From: Brettanomyces bruxellensis
Taxonomy: Eukaryota > Ascomycota > Pichiomycetes > Pichiales > Pichiaceae
Length of the DNA: 64,000 nucleotides
Direction of reading: 5' to 3'
NCBI RefSeq assembly: GCF_011074885.1
Contig: NC_054684.1
Span: 1 to 64,000 of the forward strand
The position numbers and the translations under genes were made by a program. The notes under the pieces were generated by a model that was given only the letters and a program-made list of their open reading frames with translations, was not told the origin of the DNA and made no database searches. Below, piece after piece: positions 21,555-31,336 of this stretch. Each line of letters begins with the position of its first letter. The stretch's first letter is position 1.

Positions 21555-22692
21555 CTAAAGAGCCGCATTTTCTTCCCTAGTCCCAATAGGAATTCTTAGG
21601 CAGCCTTCACAGTTGAGATCTTTACCCCTAAATCTAATAACAATCTTTTTCTCTGTAGCCATTTCCCAGTAGATCTGATAAGCCAGTTTACTATCCGGGT
21701 TTCCATTTTTGTTTAGAACTTGCATTAAAAGAAAGTTTGCATTTTCTCCACCAACATTTTTACATATGTCTTTCACGTGGGAAAACCCCTCTAAGATTAA
21801 AGAGTGCTGTATACCGATCTTTTTGCACTTTAACCTCATTAGGTTAAGAGCTTTTTGAGATGTTGCCTTTAATGCGGTACACTAACATTCCTTATTCTGA
21901 CTGTAAGGATCCCTTGCTACATTTTAAAGCTTCGAAACTTCTGTAGTACCAAGCCTGATATCTGCTAACGCAAAAGACTTGAAAAAGTTTGTAAAACAAC
22001 AGGGTTTTTGTGTTCGTTTACCTGCGTGGCAAGGGGGGAACCTGGTAAGCAGAAATCAATATATGCCTCGTCCAAAACAATTAGTCCTCTCCATGACATA
22101 TTTTCAACTCCATGAATTAGCTTCCAAAGTAAGTCATGTCTGATCATCTGAGCTGTTGGATTGCCTGGTGATGTTACAAAAACTAGCTTAATAGATGTGT
22201 CTTATTTAATATCAGCGATTATTCTCTCAGGATATATTTGAAAGGTCTCTTTACCTAAAGGCTCATAAACAACATCATGATCATCTAAAAAAGCACATGA
22301 GCAATACATTGGATATGTTGGGGGACATATCAATATTTTTTCAACTACTGGCTTTGCAAAGCATCTCATAACCAAATCAATACCTCCATCAGAATCAACA
22401 GTTAAACACACGTTGGCAGTAATAAGCTTTAAGTTAGTTTCAATAATTGTTTTGTCCATTTCTAAATTTCTGAAATCGCAAAGCCGTTGGGTAAAGTTTG
22501 ATGGGGATCAGGATAACGGTTGAATTCCAATACTTTTTCATCAGCGCTTATTCCAGTGAAGGATGGACCATAAAGATTCTCGTTTGCATCTAAGAGAATT
22601 CCTTCTTGAAAGTCATCTCCGGCACAATGGGATGGCTCTAAGTAAAGAATATTAGGGCGTACAATTTCTGTGACATCAACCATTTTCCTCAT
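21555..22692 (-). pseudogene. HIS5: Histidinol-phosphate aminotransferase His5, decayed
   Basis: Relic of the PLP-dependent aminotransferase of histidine synthesis. Pieces on the minus strand match in order: IVRPNILYLEPSHC and EGILLDANEN (start), RYPDPHQ, PPTYPMY, TSPGNPT, VLDEAYIDFC, the PLP-lysine segment KSFALADIRLG (normally KSFGLAGIRLG), VIRFRGKDLNCEGCLRI and IGTREEN. Breaks lie near 22460, 22200, 21960 and 21840. Unlike its neighbours it has missense changes at key motifs: LGVGSDEAID has become LTVDSDGGID, and the segment after the PLP lysine is barely recognisable. Span 1138 bp against about 1155 for an intact gene. A functional copy elsewhere or histidine auxotrophy is implied. A 235 bp LTR-like repeat lies 72 bp upstream of the start. 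Confidence 0.85.
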
Positions 22693-22764
22693 TAAGCTCC
22701 TGAGCGTGTGATCTCAAGAGATATATAATATAGAAATTGTAATAATTTACTTAATTGGTTTAAA

Positions 22765-22999
22765 TGTGACGCCGATTACTTTATGAAGTTTTTGTTATAA
22801 CTAGTATTGAGGGTTTTTAAGGCTAAAGAAAGGAAAAGTATAAAAGTAAAAGGAACTAAGTAAGAAGGTAAAATGAGCAGGATAAAAAAGGGGGAATGCA
22901 CATGTTTAAATACCTTTGATCCTTATGAGCGAGGTTTTCTTGGGCATAAACAAGACAGGGCAGCTTTATATAGACGCGACTCTCGACGCATCTATTACA
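22765..22999 (+). repeat. LTR-like dispersed repeat, copy A (235 bp)
   Basis: Starts TGTGACGCCGATTACTTTAT and ends TCTATTACA. A diverged copy of 236 bp lies at 26312-26547 in the same orientation, with shared blocks such as AGGCTAAAGAAAGGAAAAG, GGGCA(G)TTTTAT and TAGACGCGACT. TG...CA ends and a constant length suggest solo LTRs of a family other than the copia element here. No target-site duplication seen. Confidence 0.6.
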
Positions 23000-23785
23000 G
23001 AAATATTAATTAATTTTTTCGGCTACTGAGTTAAAAGAAAGGAGGATTTGGGAAACCTAAATAATAACTCTGAGGATGATAGTCTTCCTTTATAACTAGG
23101 CAAGAGAAGGAGAACTACTAAAACTGATTCCGTTTATGCTGAAACTTCCATTTTCATTCCGTAATTCGATCCACTAAAGGGGAGCGCGAGCTATGTTTCC
23201 TTAGTTGATAGAAGGCACAGAATAATTCGTGTTACACAATAGAATTCAAGAAATTTACCGAATCAACTCTCGCAAACAATTCAATAATAATTTAAATATT
23301 CAATTTGGTATCGCGGTTATCTAATAGACATGCTGTTCTGCATGCCAAATCCCCTAACGTAAATTCACAGCGAAGCTCAATTACACTACTAAAAAGTGGA
23401 AGCTGACAATTAAATCAAGTTCACGTGGCCGAAATGATCGGTCGGCAAAAAACATATTACTTCATCAATGCTTGCACATACTGGAAGCTGCGAAGAGATA
23501 AAAGAAAAGAAGAATGTTTCCTTAGGATTCAAAACTATCAATTTTACACCAAAACTATCAGCAGAATATTGATTAAACTTATTTACAACCACTAACAAAA
23601 AAACAGTGCCAGACACAGCACATCAGTAGAACATGTAGAAGGTTCCTCAAGAACAATCAGCAAAAAGACAAAAAAAAAGACAAAAAAAGTTATGCCTATC
23701 ACATTTCACAACGCAATGGGCTAACAAACTCAAAAATAAAGAATCAAAAAATTTAAGCAACATTAAAAGCCGTGCAAACATAAAT
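23000..23785. other. Intergenic between repeat A and GCN4 3' end
   Basis: No coding signal beyond short chance frames. It includes the GCN4 3' flank. Confidence 0.4.
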
Positions 23786-24616
23786 TCACATCGATGGTTG
23801 TTGCATAGAAAGACGTTGCTTCAACGACTCAATTTCAGCCTTCAGTCTCTCATTCTCAGCAGTCAACTTCTCACATTTACCCTCCAACTGAGCCATTCTC
23901 TTCATTTTCCTAGCCCTTGATCTTCTGGCAGCCTCAGTATTCCTAGCTCTCTTCAGTGACGCCATATCGCTACCTTGTGGAACAACAGGAGGCAATGGAG
24001 CGCTCCTCTGCTTTCTTGTGTAGGCAATACAACCAAACTTATCCAGCTTAACCTTTTTGCCATCAAGAACAGCAGTCTTAAGCGTTGAAGATGTGGAGCA
24101 AGCTCTTTTCTTTCTTTGCACGTTCTTAGTAACGTTGGAAGATTTCTTGACTTCATGCTTAGAGATAAGAGCACCTGGCATCGACTTCGACCTTTGCTCG
24201 ATCGAATTAACCTGACAGTTGGCCTCTGGAATGCCACCAAGTAAGGCAAGCAACTCAGAATCCATCGCTGGATCAGAAACTGGGACACTACTGCACTCCT
24301 CATTGGAAGATGTCTGCTCGAAGAGCGGTTGCAAATTTTGCACATCGGATGTCTCCTCAAGCATGGCCGAATTCGAGTTAACTGGCGCAGAAGAATCAAA
24401 AGCACCGCTTAAGACACTACTATGGATTGCCAATGGGGAGATCGTACCTGCAGGAATGGTACTTGCACCACAGACATGCGACGATTGTTCGTCACCAAAT
24501 GCTGCATTATACAACTTCTCCAAAGGATCCTGAAGATCACCGGAACTTGCCGAAGGAGCAAGCTCAGGATCCGCAACTGCTGAAATATTGCTAAAAATTG
24601 ATTCACCTAATAACAT
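23786..24616 (-). CDS. GCN4: bZIP transcription activator Gcn4
   Basis: Master activator of amino-acid biosynthesis genes, acting at TGACTCA sites. 276 residues from the ATG at 24616 (S. cerevisiae 281). The C-terminus has the basic region [17 protein letters not shown], almost identical to Gcn4, followed by a zipper with Leu every seven residues ([21 protein letters not shown]). The N-terminal half is acidic and Ser-rich, as in activation domains. The frame is open upstream to 24625, but the first ATG is at 24616. The leader carries several tiny uORFs (24771-25024), which strongly supports the identity and implies translational control by eIF2 phosphorylation. If HIS5 and LYS5 really are null, two classic targets would be lost nearby. 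Confidence 0.93.
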   Translation of the reverse strand: MLLGESIFSNISAVADPELAPSASSGDLQDPLEKLYNAAFGDEQSSHVCGASTIPAGTISPLAIHSSVLSGAFDSSAPVNSNSAMLEETSDVQNLQPLFEQTSSNEECSSVPVSDPAMDSELLALLGGIPEANCQVNSIEQRSKSMPGALISKHEVKKSSNVTKNVQRKKRACSTSSTLKTAVLDGKKVKLDKFGCIAYTRKQRSAPLPPVVPQGSDMASLKRARNTEAARRSRARKMKRMAQLEGKCEKLTAENERLKAEIESLKQRLSMQQPSM

Positions 24617-24770
24617 ATTATTCAATTTATTTATAATAATTTGTTTTGTGAATAATGGGTTTGATAAATGATTTTTTTCGTTCTTAAATTCTTGTATGTT
24701 CGTAAAATTAATTGATAATAATAATGTACTTGATGTGATTGACAGATATTGATTTAAGCTAATCTATAAC

Positions 24771-24818
24771 TTAAAGAGACGCCATAATGGACGATCGACT
24801 TGTTGATAAAAATTTCAT
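24771..24818 (-). promoter_or_regulatory. GCN4 leader uORF 4 (15 codons)
   Basis: ATG AAA TTT ... TCT CTT TAA, with a second in-frame ATG at 24785. It ends 154 nt before the GCN4 ATG, close to the spacing of the inhibitory S. cerevisiae uORF4. Its ATG overlaps the TGA of uORF 3 as ATGA. Confidence 0.65.
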
Positions 24819-24826
24819 GATATCAT
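24815..24826 (-). promoter_or_regulatory. GCN4 leader uORF 3 (3 codons)
   Basis: ATG ATA TCA TGA. The stop overlaps the start of uORF 4 by two bases, an arrangement suited to termination-coupled restart. Confidence 0.6.
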
Positions 24827-24899
24827 TTTGTTGTATAGGGGGGTTGGGGATAAAAAACCGTTAAGGAATTCCTTGTAAAGAAAACACCTTATTTTATTC

Positions 24900-24917
24900 T
24901 TATAATTCGGTTCTCAT
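24900..24917 (-). promoter_or_regulatory. GCN4 leader uORF 2 (5 codons)
   Basis: ATG AGA ACC GAA TTA TAA, 73 nt upstream of uORF 3. Confidence 0.6.
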
Positions 24918-25012
24918 GTTTATTTTGTATGGTCTTATTGACACAGACTTTTCCTTTAAAAGAAAAAGATAACTTCTCGGTTCGTAACAACTCTTGTTTC
25001 TTGACAGACTGT

Positions 25013-25024
25013 TTAAGCGCTCAT
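25013..25024 (-). promoter_or_regulatory. GCN4 leader uORF 1 (3 codons)
   Basis: ATG AGC GCT TAA, the most 5' uORF found. In length and place it resembles the S. cerevisiae reinitiation-permissive uORF1 (three codons). 95 nt separate its stop from uORF 2. Confidence 0.6.
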
Positions 25025-25230
25025 TTTCGGAACACACTAAAATATAATTATTCCAAACGTGAGATAAACTGAAAAAAGTAACTTTCAATGAAAGTAATAA
25101 TAAAGGGAGAATATATCTAACCTGTAGTGAATTGTAACTAAAGAGAATAAGTAAATATAAACGTTAGAGACTGTAACCACGTTTAGAACCGAAAGGAAGG
25201 TGGCGGAAAGCGCGAAGTGCGAAATGTCCT

Positions 25231-25239
25231 TTTTTTATA
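25231..25239 (-). promoter_or_regulatory. Candidate TATA box of GCN4
   Basis: TATAAAAAA on the minus strand, about 615 bp before the GCN4 ATG. It would place transcription start upstream of all uORFs and give a leader near the 590 nt of S. cerevisiae GCN4. Confidence 0.45.
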
Positions 25240-25247
25240 ATTCTACG

Positions 25248-26311
25248 AATCTTGTAAAAATTTATCGAGAGGTGAAAATTAAACGACAACCACACCTCAC
25301 ACCTCTAATATACAACTTATAACAGAGTCAGGATATTATAAAAGGAATCAACTGATCAGCATTTTTTGACGCTGAATTAAAGCAAAAGGAACATAAAAAT
25401 ATTTATTTTCGCTTTTCTTTCTTATTAAAGTGGTATGTGTCCAAGTTTAGCACGATTACCATGTTGATGTAGTGATAGAAAGTAGGATTTGATTCCGTAC
25501 TTTTCCCCCTAAAAAATATGTACACAATAAATTATTTAGTGACTCATGCTGCAATTTAATATATTTGCACGAAAGTAGTAATTTTCTAGTGCGCGCTTGA
25601 ATAATCAACCAGATTATCGAACTAATAAATTGGTTGGTTATTTAGACTATACAATTCTTATGATAACCGGTATTTTCTCTAGTAAAAAATGCTTTGAATT
25701 AATAATTAATGCTGTTCTATTTGTGCCCGTGTGCTTTGATTATAAATACTTATCATCTGGGCAGTTACGACTTTCCCCGCCTGAAAACTTCCTAACGTTA
25801 CCAACTTTCTTTCGCTAAGTGAACTGTAATAGCTATGTTATCCAGATGGGCTGGGCGATTTATTAACATTCAGTTGCACTCAATAAGAGACAAACTTTTA
25901 TGCTTATCTTTTGTATCAACTAAAGTATAAACAATAAGTATTCGGTGCGCAATTGAATTTGTTCGTAGTATCTGCTATAAAAATAATGTTCAATTTAAAT
26001 CCAAGGATACACTGCTAGCATATCTTCAAATACTTTTTAATGCTAGCTAGATAGTTTTAGATGCATCTTGTGCCTCAAGTGACATAATGACAAGAAACTG
26101 AGGAATGAAAATTATCAGGAATATCAGAGAATTTAGAATGTCTTCGTCAATTGTGTGAAGATGAGACACTGCTATTAAGATGCATTTTAAAGAAGAAATA
26201 TAGGCTAAATATTAATTCAAGAAAACACAAGGTCTTAAAACAATGAACACATCGAAGAGAGACACATTAACATTTTTATACCAATTGTGATATTTGAGTT
26301 GATCGGTTAAG
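25248..26311. other. Intergenic, AT-rich, no gene seen
   Basis: Upstream region of GCN4. A 73-codon frame (25597-25818) has no family resemblance and is probably chance. Confidence 0.4.
25540..25547. promoter_or_regulatory. Candidate Gcn4 binding site (TGACTCAT)
   Basis: Perfect match to the Gcn4/AP-1 core, about 300 bp beyond the candidate TATA box. It could serve GCN4 itself; a chance occurrence is possible. Confidence 0.3.
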
Positions 26312-26547
26312 TGTGATACCGATTACTTTATAAAGTTTCTCGTTATAACTAGTATATTAAGTGCTTTTAAGGCTAAAGAAAGGAAAAGTATAAAAGTAAA
26401 AAGAACCAAGAAAAAGGATAAAATGAGCTTAATAAAATGGGGAAATGCACATGCTTAAATAAATATTCTTGATCCTTAGAGCGAGGTCTTCTGAGAATAA
26501 ACAAGGCAGGGCAGTTTTATGTAGACGCGACTGTCGATGCATTAACA
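26312..26547 (+). repeat. LTR-like dispersed repeat, copy B (236 bp)
   Basis: Starts TGTGATACCGATTACTTTAT and ends GCATTAACA. Same orientation and nearly the same length as the copy at 22765-22999, with roughly four-fifths identity by eye. Together the two copies bracket GCN4. Confidence 0.6.
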
Positions 26548-26874
26548 TGAAAGAGCATAGAAAATTGATCCTACTGGTGCTCCAAGTGTGCAACCAATTT
26601 TTCACGACGAAGAATGTCAATTTACTAGGCGGATTCAATGTTAATGAAAGAGAAAACAAAGAGGGAAAGATAGAAAAGGAAAGAAATTTATAATAAAACG
26701 ATAAGTATGAAAATTCCACGTAAACTAAATTGAGCGGAAATTTGCAAGAGACTACTGTTTCGAATACAACTAGATATCTAAATTGCCATAAGCAGTAATA
26801 TACGTTATAAAAACAAAAGCTTAACATTTAGGTCAGTTCAGCGATAAATAAATGCCTATTTTTTCAACAAAGGG

Positions 26875-26950
26875 GATAAATATAGTAGATTTATCCAACA
26901 AATGGGATAAAGAGAACCATCATATAGTAGATTTATCCAACAACGTCAAG
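26875..26950. repeat. Short direct repeat
   Basis: ATATAGTAGATTTATCCAACAA occurs twice in about 75 bp (starting near 26879 and 26923), with related TATCC/GGATA words between. Significance unknown. Confidence 0.6.
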
Positions 26951-27032
26951 GAACAGTCTCCCAAGTTAATATATACTTTCCAACTTTTGTCTTTTTTTTC
27001 AGTTCGATTTTTTTTTTAATTTTTTTCGGATT

Positions 27033-27042
27033 TGAAAATTTT
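27033..27042 (+). promoter_or_regulatory. RRPE-like element upstream of RRP15
   Basis: TGAAAATTTT, 114 bp before the RRP15 ATG. It matches the rRNA-processing element bound by Stb3 in yeasts, and a GTGATGATC that weakly resembles PAC follows. A TA repeat (27111-27132) lies between it and the gene. Confidence 0.45.
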
Positions 27043-27155
27043 GTGATGATCAAACAAACAAATGCTTGATTCATCTGTTCAGTAGAACCTATCTTCTATA
27101 CTCGAAAAATATATACATATATATATATATATGACATCTTAAATATCAACAAAGA

Positions 27156-27857
27156 ATGATGAAGAAAGATATATCACGAGCTAAAATTGAAGAAGTTTCA
27201 AATAAGAAAAGAAAGAGGGGGGAAATTGATGTAACAAAAGGAAAGACGGTAGAGGAATACAAGAAATCGGTTGACTTGAAACTTGAAGAAAAGAGCGATA
27301 ATGAATACGAAAGCTCTGATGATGACGAGATTGCAGAAATTGGAAGACAGAATGAAGATGAAGAGAAAAGAAGGAAAAAAATGAAAAAAAGAAGGGAGGG
27401 TGATGATGGTTCTGAGTTGTTCTCTAAAGCAATGAACGCTCTCTTAGATACGCATTTAAAGGCCCATGATAGAGTTGATCCTATTTTTGCCAGGTCTAAA
27501 GGGCAGATAAAGAAATTTGAAGATGAAAAACTTGAGCAAAAGGCTAAAAAGTTATTACTAGCTAAAAAGCGCGCCAAGATGAATGCCAGCAGAAGGATGA
27601 ATCTTATTTCGGATGCTGCGGAAGGGGAAACGGCTCAGGTGACTCTACAAAGAGAGAAAAGCTTGAAAAAAGTGGCACGTAGGGGTGTTGTGAAGTTATT
27701 TAACGCGATAATGGCAGCACAAGCACCAGCAGATAACGCCGTTTCTCGATCTAAAGGAAGATACTTTAGTGAGAAGAGAGAACAAGAAGATATAACAGAT
27801 GTTTCTAAAGAGAAGTTTTTAGGTATGGTTCAGGCGGCGGCACAGAGAAAAGTTTAA
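27156..27857 (+). CDS. RRP15: Ribosome biogenesis protein Rrp15
   Basis: Nucleolar pre-60S factor needed for 27S rRNA processing. 233 residues from ATG, close to the yeast size. After an acidic/basic N-terminal half (SSDDDEIAE, KRRKKMKKRREGDD), the conserved Rrp15 core follows: DPIFARSKGQIKKFEDEKLEQKAKKLLLAKKRAK, then QREKSLKKVARRGVVKLFNAIMAAQ and a C-terminal KEKFLGMVQAA. The upstream RRPE-like element fits co-regulation with ribosome biogenesis genes. Frame intact. Confidence 0.92.
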   Translation: MMKKDISRAKIEEVSNKKRKRGEIDVTKGKTVEEYKKSVDLKLEEKSDNEYESSDDDEIAEIGRQNEDEEKRRKKMKKRREGDDGSELFSKAMNALLDTHLKAHDRVDPIFARSKGQIKKFEDEKLEQKAKKLLLAKKRAKMNASRRMNLISDAAEGETAQVTLQREKSLKKVARRGVVKLFNAIMAAQAPADNAVSRSKGRYFSEKREQEDITDVSKEKFLGMVQAAAQRKV

Positions 27858-28176
27858 AGATATATTTTCCCTATTTGTTACTACTACTTTCGAATCTCTG
27901 CTATAATTGTACATTATGAACCTGTTTCAATAACGAACTCTCCAAATTTGGATTTAGGGCATACATACGCTATTCTGAAATGCAGATAAATGACATGCAC
28001 TAATAACTGTTTACTCACCTTAATAAATCAATAAATAAGTAATATATATATATATATATAGGATATAGCTATAAATAAGTACAATTGAATCACACTGCAT
28101 ACCTCATAAAATTATTCGATCTCAGAGGATGAAATGAATTGTAAAGACAAAATAATAAGCGATTGGACCTTGTCTC
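27858..28176. other. Convergent 3' region of RRP15 and AIM41
   Basis: Contains a TA microsatellite at about 28040-28061 and no coding signal. Confidence 0.5.
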
Positions 28177-28791
28177 TCATGCTTCCACGTCAGAAACCTC
28201 TTTAAAAACTCTTTCCACACTCTTAGAGATGGATGATCTGGAAGCATGCCATTGTCCCTTCACAGTTTTCCAAGGAATCTTCTTGAACAAATCTTCTTTA
28301 CTATTCAACTCACCTTCGCTCTTCAAAGTCTCGGCCAACTTTGTGACATGTTCATCAACTTCCTTGTCCGACGCAACAGGTAATCTTTTCAGGTAACTTG
28401 TGAGAAAATCAGCTTCCCTCAATTCATTTAAACCAACCTGCTGAAATCTGTCTGGTGATCCTTCTTTCATGTACTCGGCTGCAGAAGCATTTCTCTCCTT
28501 AATCATTTTGTCAAGTAAGTCTGCCAATTGGAACTCATCGTGAAGTTCTCCTCTTGTAGCGATCTCCATATTTTTTACTTCGGTCAATATACTTCTAATA
28601 ACATTTTTTTCCAAAGGATCTGCTTTCATTCTAATACTTTGTTTTAAGTCTGATCTCAAAACCTTCATCACCTCATCATAAGCAGTAGTGCTGTTTATGG
28701 AAAGTAATCTCACACTACCTAGCCTGACTGGAGAAGTAGCTCCGGTCAATCCAATTAGACGAACAAATCTAAACATCCTTGATGAATACAT
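28177..28791 (-). CDS. AIM41: Mitochondrial GatB/YqeY-domain protein Aim41
   Basis: 204 residues. An Arg-rich, acid-free N-terminus (MYSSRMFRFVRLIGLTG...RLLS) looks like a mitochondrial presequence. The rest is a YqeY domain: LRSDLKQSIRMKADPLEKNVIRSILTEVKNMEIA, then NASAAEYMKEGSPDRFQQVGLNELREADFLTSYLKRLP. This matches yeast Aim41, whose exact role is unknown; YqeY domains relate to the tRNA-binding tail of GatB. Frame intact, ATG start at 28791. Confidence 0.85.
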   Translation of the reverse strand: MYSSRMFRFVRLIGLTGATSPVRLGSVRLLSINSTTAYDEVMKVLRSDLKQSIRMKADPLEKNVIRSILTEVKNMEIATRGELHDEFQLADLLDKMIKERNASAAEYMKEGSPDRFQQVGLNELREADFLTSYLKRLPVASDKEVDEHVTKLAETLKSEGELNSKEDLFKKIPWKTVKGQWHASRSSISKSVERVFKEVSDVEA

Positions 28792-30011
28792 TTTAATTTA
28801 AAAAGAAATGCAAAACTGTACAATTAACTATGGGAAAAAAGTGATTTGAAATTGCTTGAACTTGGAATTTCTTATAGTATTGTACTTCATCGAGCGTACC
28901 TCCTCCACACCTCGAATATATAATTTTTTTTTGTATTTAATGGTCAGTCAAATCGACCTCAAATTGGGACTTTCGTCGGAAAAATTCTGACGTATTGGAA
29001 AGCCGCAAGATTGACAATATAGCTCGAACATCGAAGTTACGTAGGATTAAGAAAAGAGTATTTCATGGAAAATCGGAAGTAAGAATGCTGATTTGAAACT
29101 AGATGAATTCTGGCTTAGCTATGAATATTAAACTTTCTTACTTTAGAGGTACTTTGTACGATACTAAAGAACACAATTTAATGCTTAAAAAAAATGCTTT
29201 GCTGACATGCAATGACACCGAAAAAACATAATTTTCTTCGTTTTAAGAATGTGAACTTTTTTAATGTATAATCATACACGATGGATTTGTTGCTTTGTTA
29301 ATAAAGCAAATATCTTCATCAGGATACCATCCTATTTCTTGTGCATCTTTTAGGGGCACAGATAGCGGCTACTTAACAGATAGATGTACACCATTCTCAT
29401 TCAGTGATCTATCACATAAATATAATTTTGACTCAGTATATTCAATAGCTTTAAATTACTTTTCTCTGAAAACCTTCAGTCATAGTAAATATTTCGAAAA
29501 TCAAAATTTCTTACGTAAGTTCTGGGACGTTAAGATGTATCAATAAGAAAATAATTGAAAGAAATTATTGCATTGTTACCAGCACCCAAATAATTAATTA
29601 TACCCGGAATCCACAAAGTATAAATTAATTTGAACAAAGCCCTACATAATGTTTTGACCATCGTTACCATTTAATACGAAAGATTTTGAATATTCCTTGA
29701 GCGGCTTTATTTAACTTTTTTCTATTTATTTTCAGGCCAATTTATCTTGCACCCTGTTTTATTATTTACTTTTTTCTCTTCTCTTAAAATTTTGGATCAC
29801 TGTGCTGTTTCATTAACAATTTGAACAAAAATCTTCAACCATTTGTCTCCAATGTTCTACAACCATATACAAAGTATACCATTCTTTTATAAATAACCTA
29901 ATCATTCAGAGTTTGTTTTATATCATAAATCCGAATTCATATGTGAATTTCAATACAGGGGATTTGAGCACACAAAATTTTTCTCTTCAATATCCTTACG
30001 CATTCAATTCT
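28792..30011. other. Intergenic 1.2 kb, no gene seen
   Basis: Divergent spacer between AIM41 and the cytochrome b5 gene. A forward frame at 29295-29546 shows no family resemblance. T-rich promoter-like tracts lie at 29700-29800. Confidence 0.4.
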
Positions 30012-30710
30012 ATGTCGAATTCTAAAAAAGAATCATATCTGGGACCGGAAATTGATGATGATCATGGAAAATCTCAGCTTAAGAACACATCGCTTTGTTT
30101 GAAACGGCTAGTAGGAACATTTTTGGAATATATTCAGAACACCGGAAGAAGCCGAACAGCAAATGAGGACAAGAATTATAACAAGAACTTTCATACACGG
30201 AGGGGTAAAACCATTGTTGAAAATGGTGCGACCACTTTTGTTTGTAGAAAGGAGGTTTATCAACATAAAACTAAGGATGATGCTTGGATGATATTACACA
30301 ATAAGGTATACAATGTGACAGATATAATTAATATTCATCCTGGTGGAGTGGCGTGCTTGTTCAGTTGTGTGGGCCTTGATGGGACAATTAATTTTGATGA
30401 TGTTGGTCATAGTAATGACGCTTGGGAGATGCTGCGGCCATATTATATTGGTGATTTACCAGGAAGCGAATTGACTGGATTGGATAACCAAAAATCTCAA
30501 CTGATGCAAGCGACAAAAAAAATCGAACATACAGCTGCAAATCGGATAACCAATGATACACCTAAAGAAACACACTTTATAAACAAGCTACGAAATAATC
30601 CAGCTTTCCGTATACTTATATTGATATTCACAAATACTGCCACTATTTTAGGACTTCTAGCATTAACGCTATTTACATATTTACAATCGCAGAAGTGGTC
30701 ACCAAATTAA
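30012..30710 (+). CDS. Tail-anchored cytochrome b5-domain protein
   Basis: 232 residues from the first ATG (30012); the open frame extends upstream to 29913 without an ATG. A polar N-terminal extension of about 80 residues precedes a cytochrome b5 domain: DDAWMILHNKVYNVTDIINIHPGG with the first haem His, then NFDDVGHSNDAWEMLRPYYIGDLPG with the second. A hydrophobic segment near the C-terminus (FRILILIFTNTATILGLLAL) followed by a short polar end indicates tail anchoring, probably in the ER. It would give electrons to lipid desaturases or hydroxylases. It is longer than Cyb5 (120 residues) because of the extension, so it may be a Cyb5 paralog. Frame intact. Confidence 0.8.
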   Translation: MSNSKKESYLGPEIDDDHGKSQLKNTSLCLKRLVGTFLEYIQNTGRSRTANEDKNYNKNFHTRRGKTIVENGATTFVCRKEVYQHKTKDDAWMILHNKVYNVTDIINIHPGGVACLFSCVGLDGTINFDDVGHSNDAWEMLRPYYIGDLPGSELTGLDNQKSQLMQATKKIEHTAANRITNDTPKETHFINKLRNNPAFRILILIFTNTATILGLLALTLFTYLQSQKWSPN

Positions 30711-31336
30711 GTTGCTTATCATCAGATGGCTTAGTTTCCGATAAGCGCAAATCATTTTTAAATTGTATAGAGAGGGACATTAAGAGAATTTCCAACTTGT
30801 TCTGGCCAAAAACCTAATTGCGTGCAGATTGTGGTAATTCTTTTTTACATATATATTTGTTTCTAGCATTTCAGAGAGTAAGCTAACTGCTTTTGATTAG
30901 CGCTAGACACATAGCAAATAACCAGGGTAGGACGTCCAAACCACATTCTTTTATTTACAAAGATACTTAATCATAATGAAAATGGGAATACAGATTTTAT
31001 CAAGAAATATGTAAGTACTTATGTATAGAAGTCAACATCAAATCGTAAGTGTAAATTTAATGCTGCGGAACTTTACCCAAATGAAACGATAAGCCCAGTT
31101 GACCAAACAAAGACAAGCAGCAAAAAAGAACACATCTGCGAAAGGGGTGTAACTTTTAGTAACACTATAATTCTAATTGGATACAGCGTAAGAACTGCAA
31201 AACCAAAAAGAAAACAGGAACAAGCAAAATATAAAAGAGAGACAAAGAAAGATGTAGGAATAACCGAATATGAGAAACAAAAGCATCAGATAATGAATAT
31301 CTGCAAACCAAGTTAGAAAGACAATAAGACATTGAC
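30711..31336. other. Convergent intergenic region, no gene seen
   Basis: 3' flanks of the cytochrome b5 gene and the PIC2-like gene. Confidence 0.45.

Noticed and set aside
25597..25818. 73-codon ORF upstream of GCN4
   Set aside because: No family resemblance; length expected by chance in AT-rich DNA.
27146..27577. Reverse 143-codon ORF opposite RRP15
   Set aside because: Ser/Phe-rich mirror of Lys/Glu-rich coding sequence; no family.
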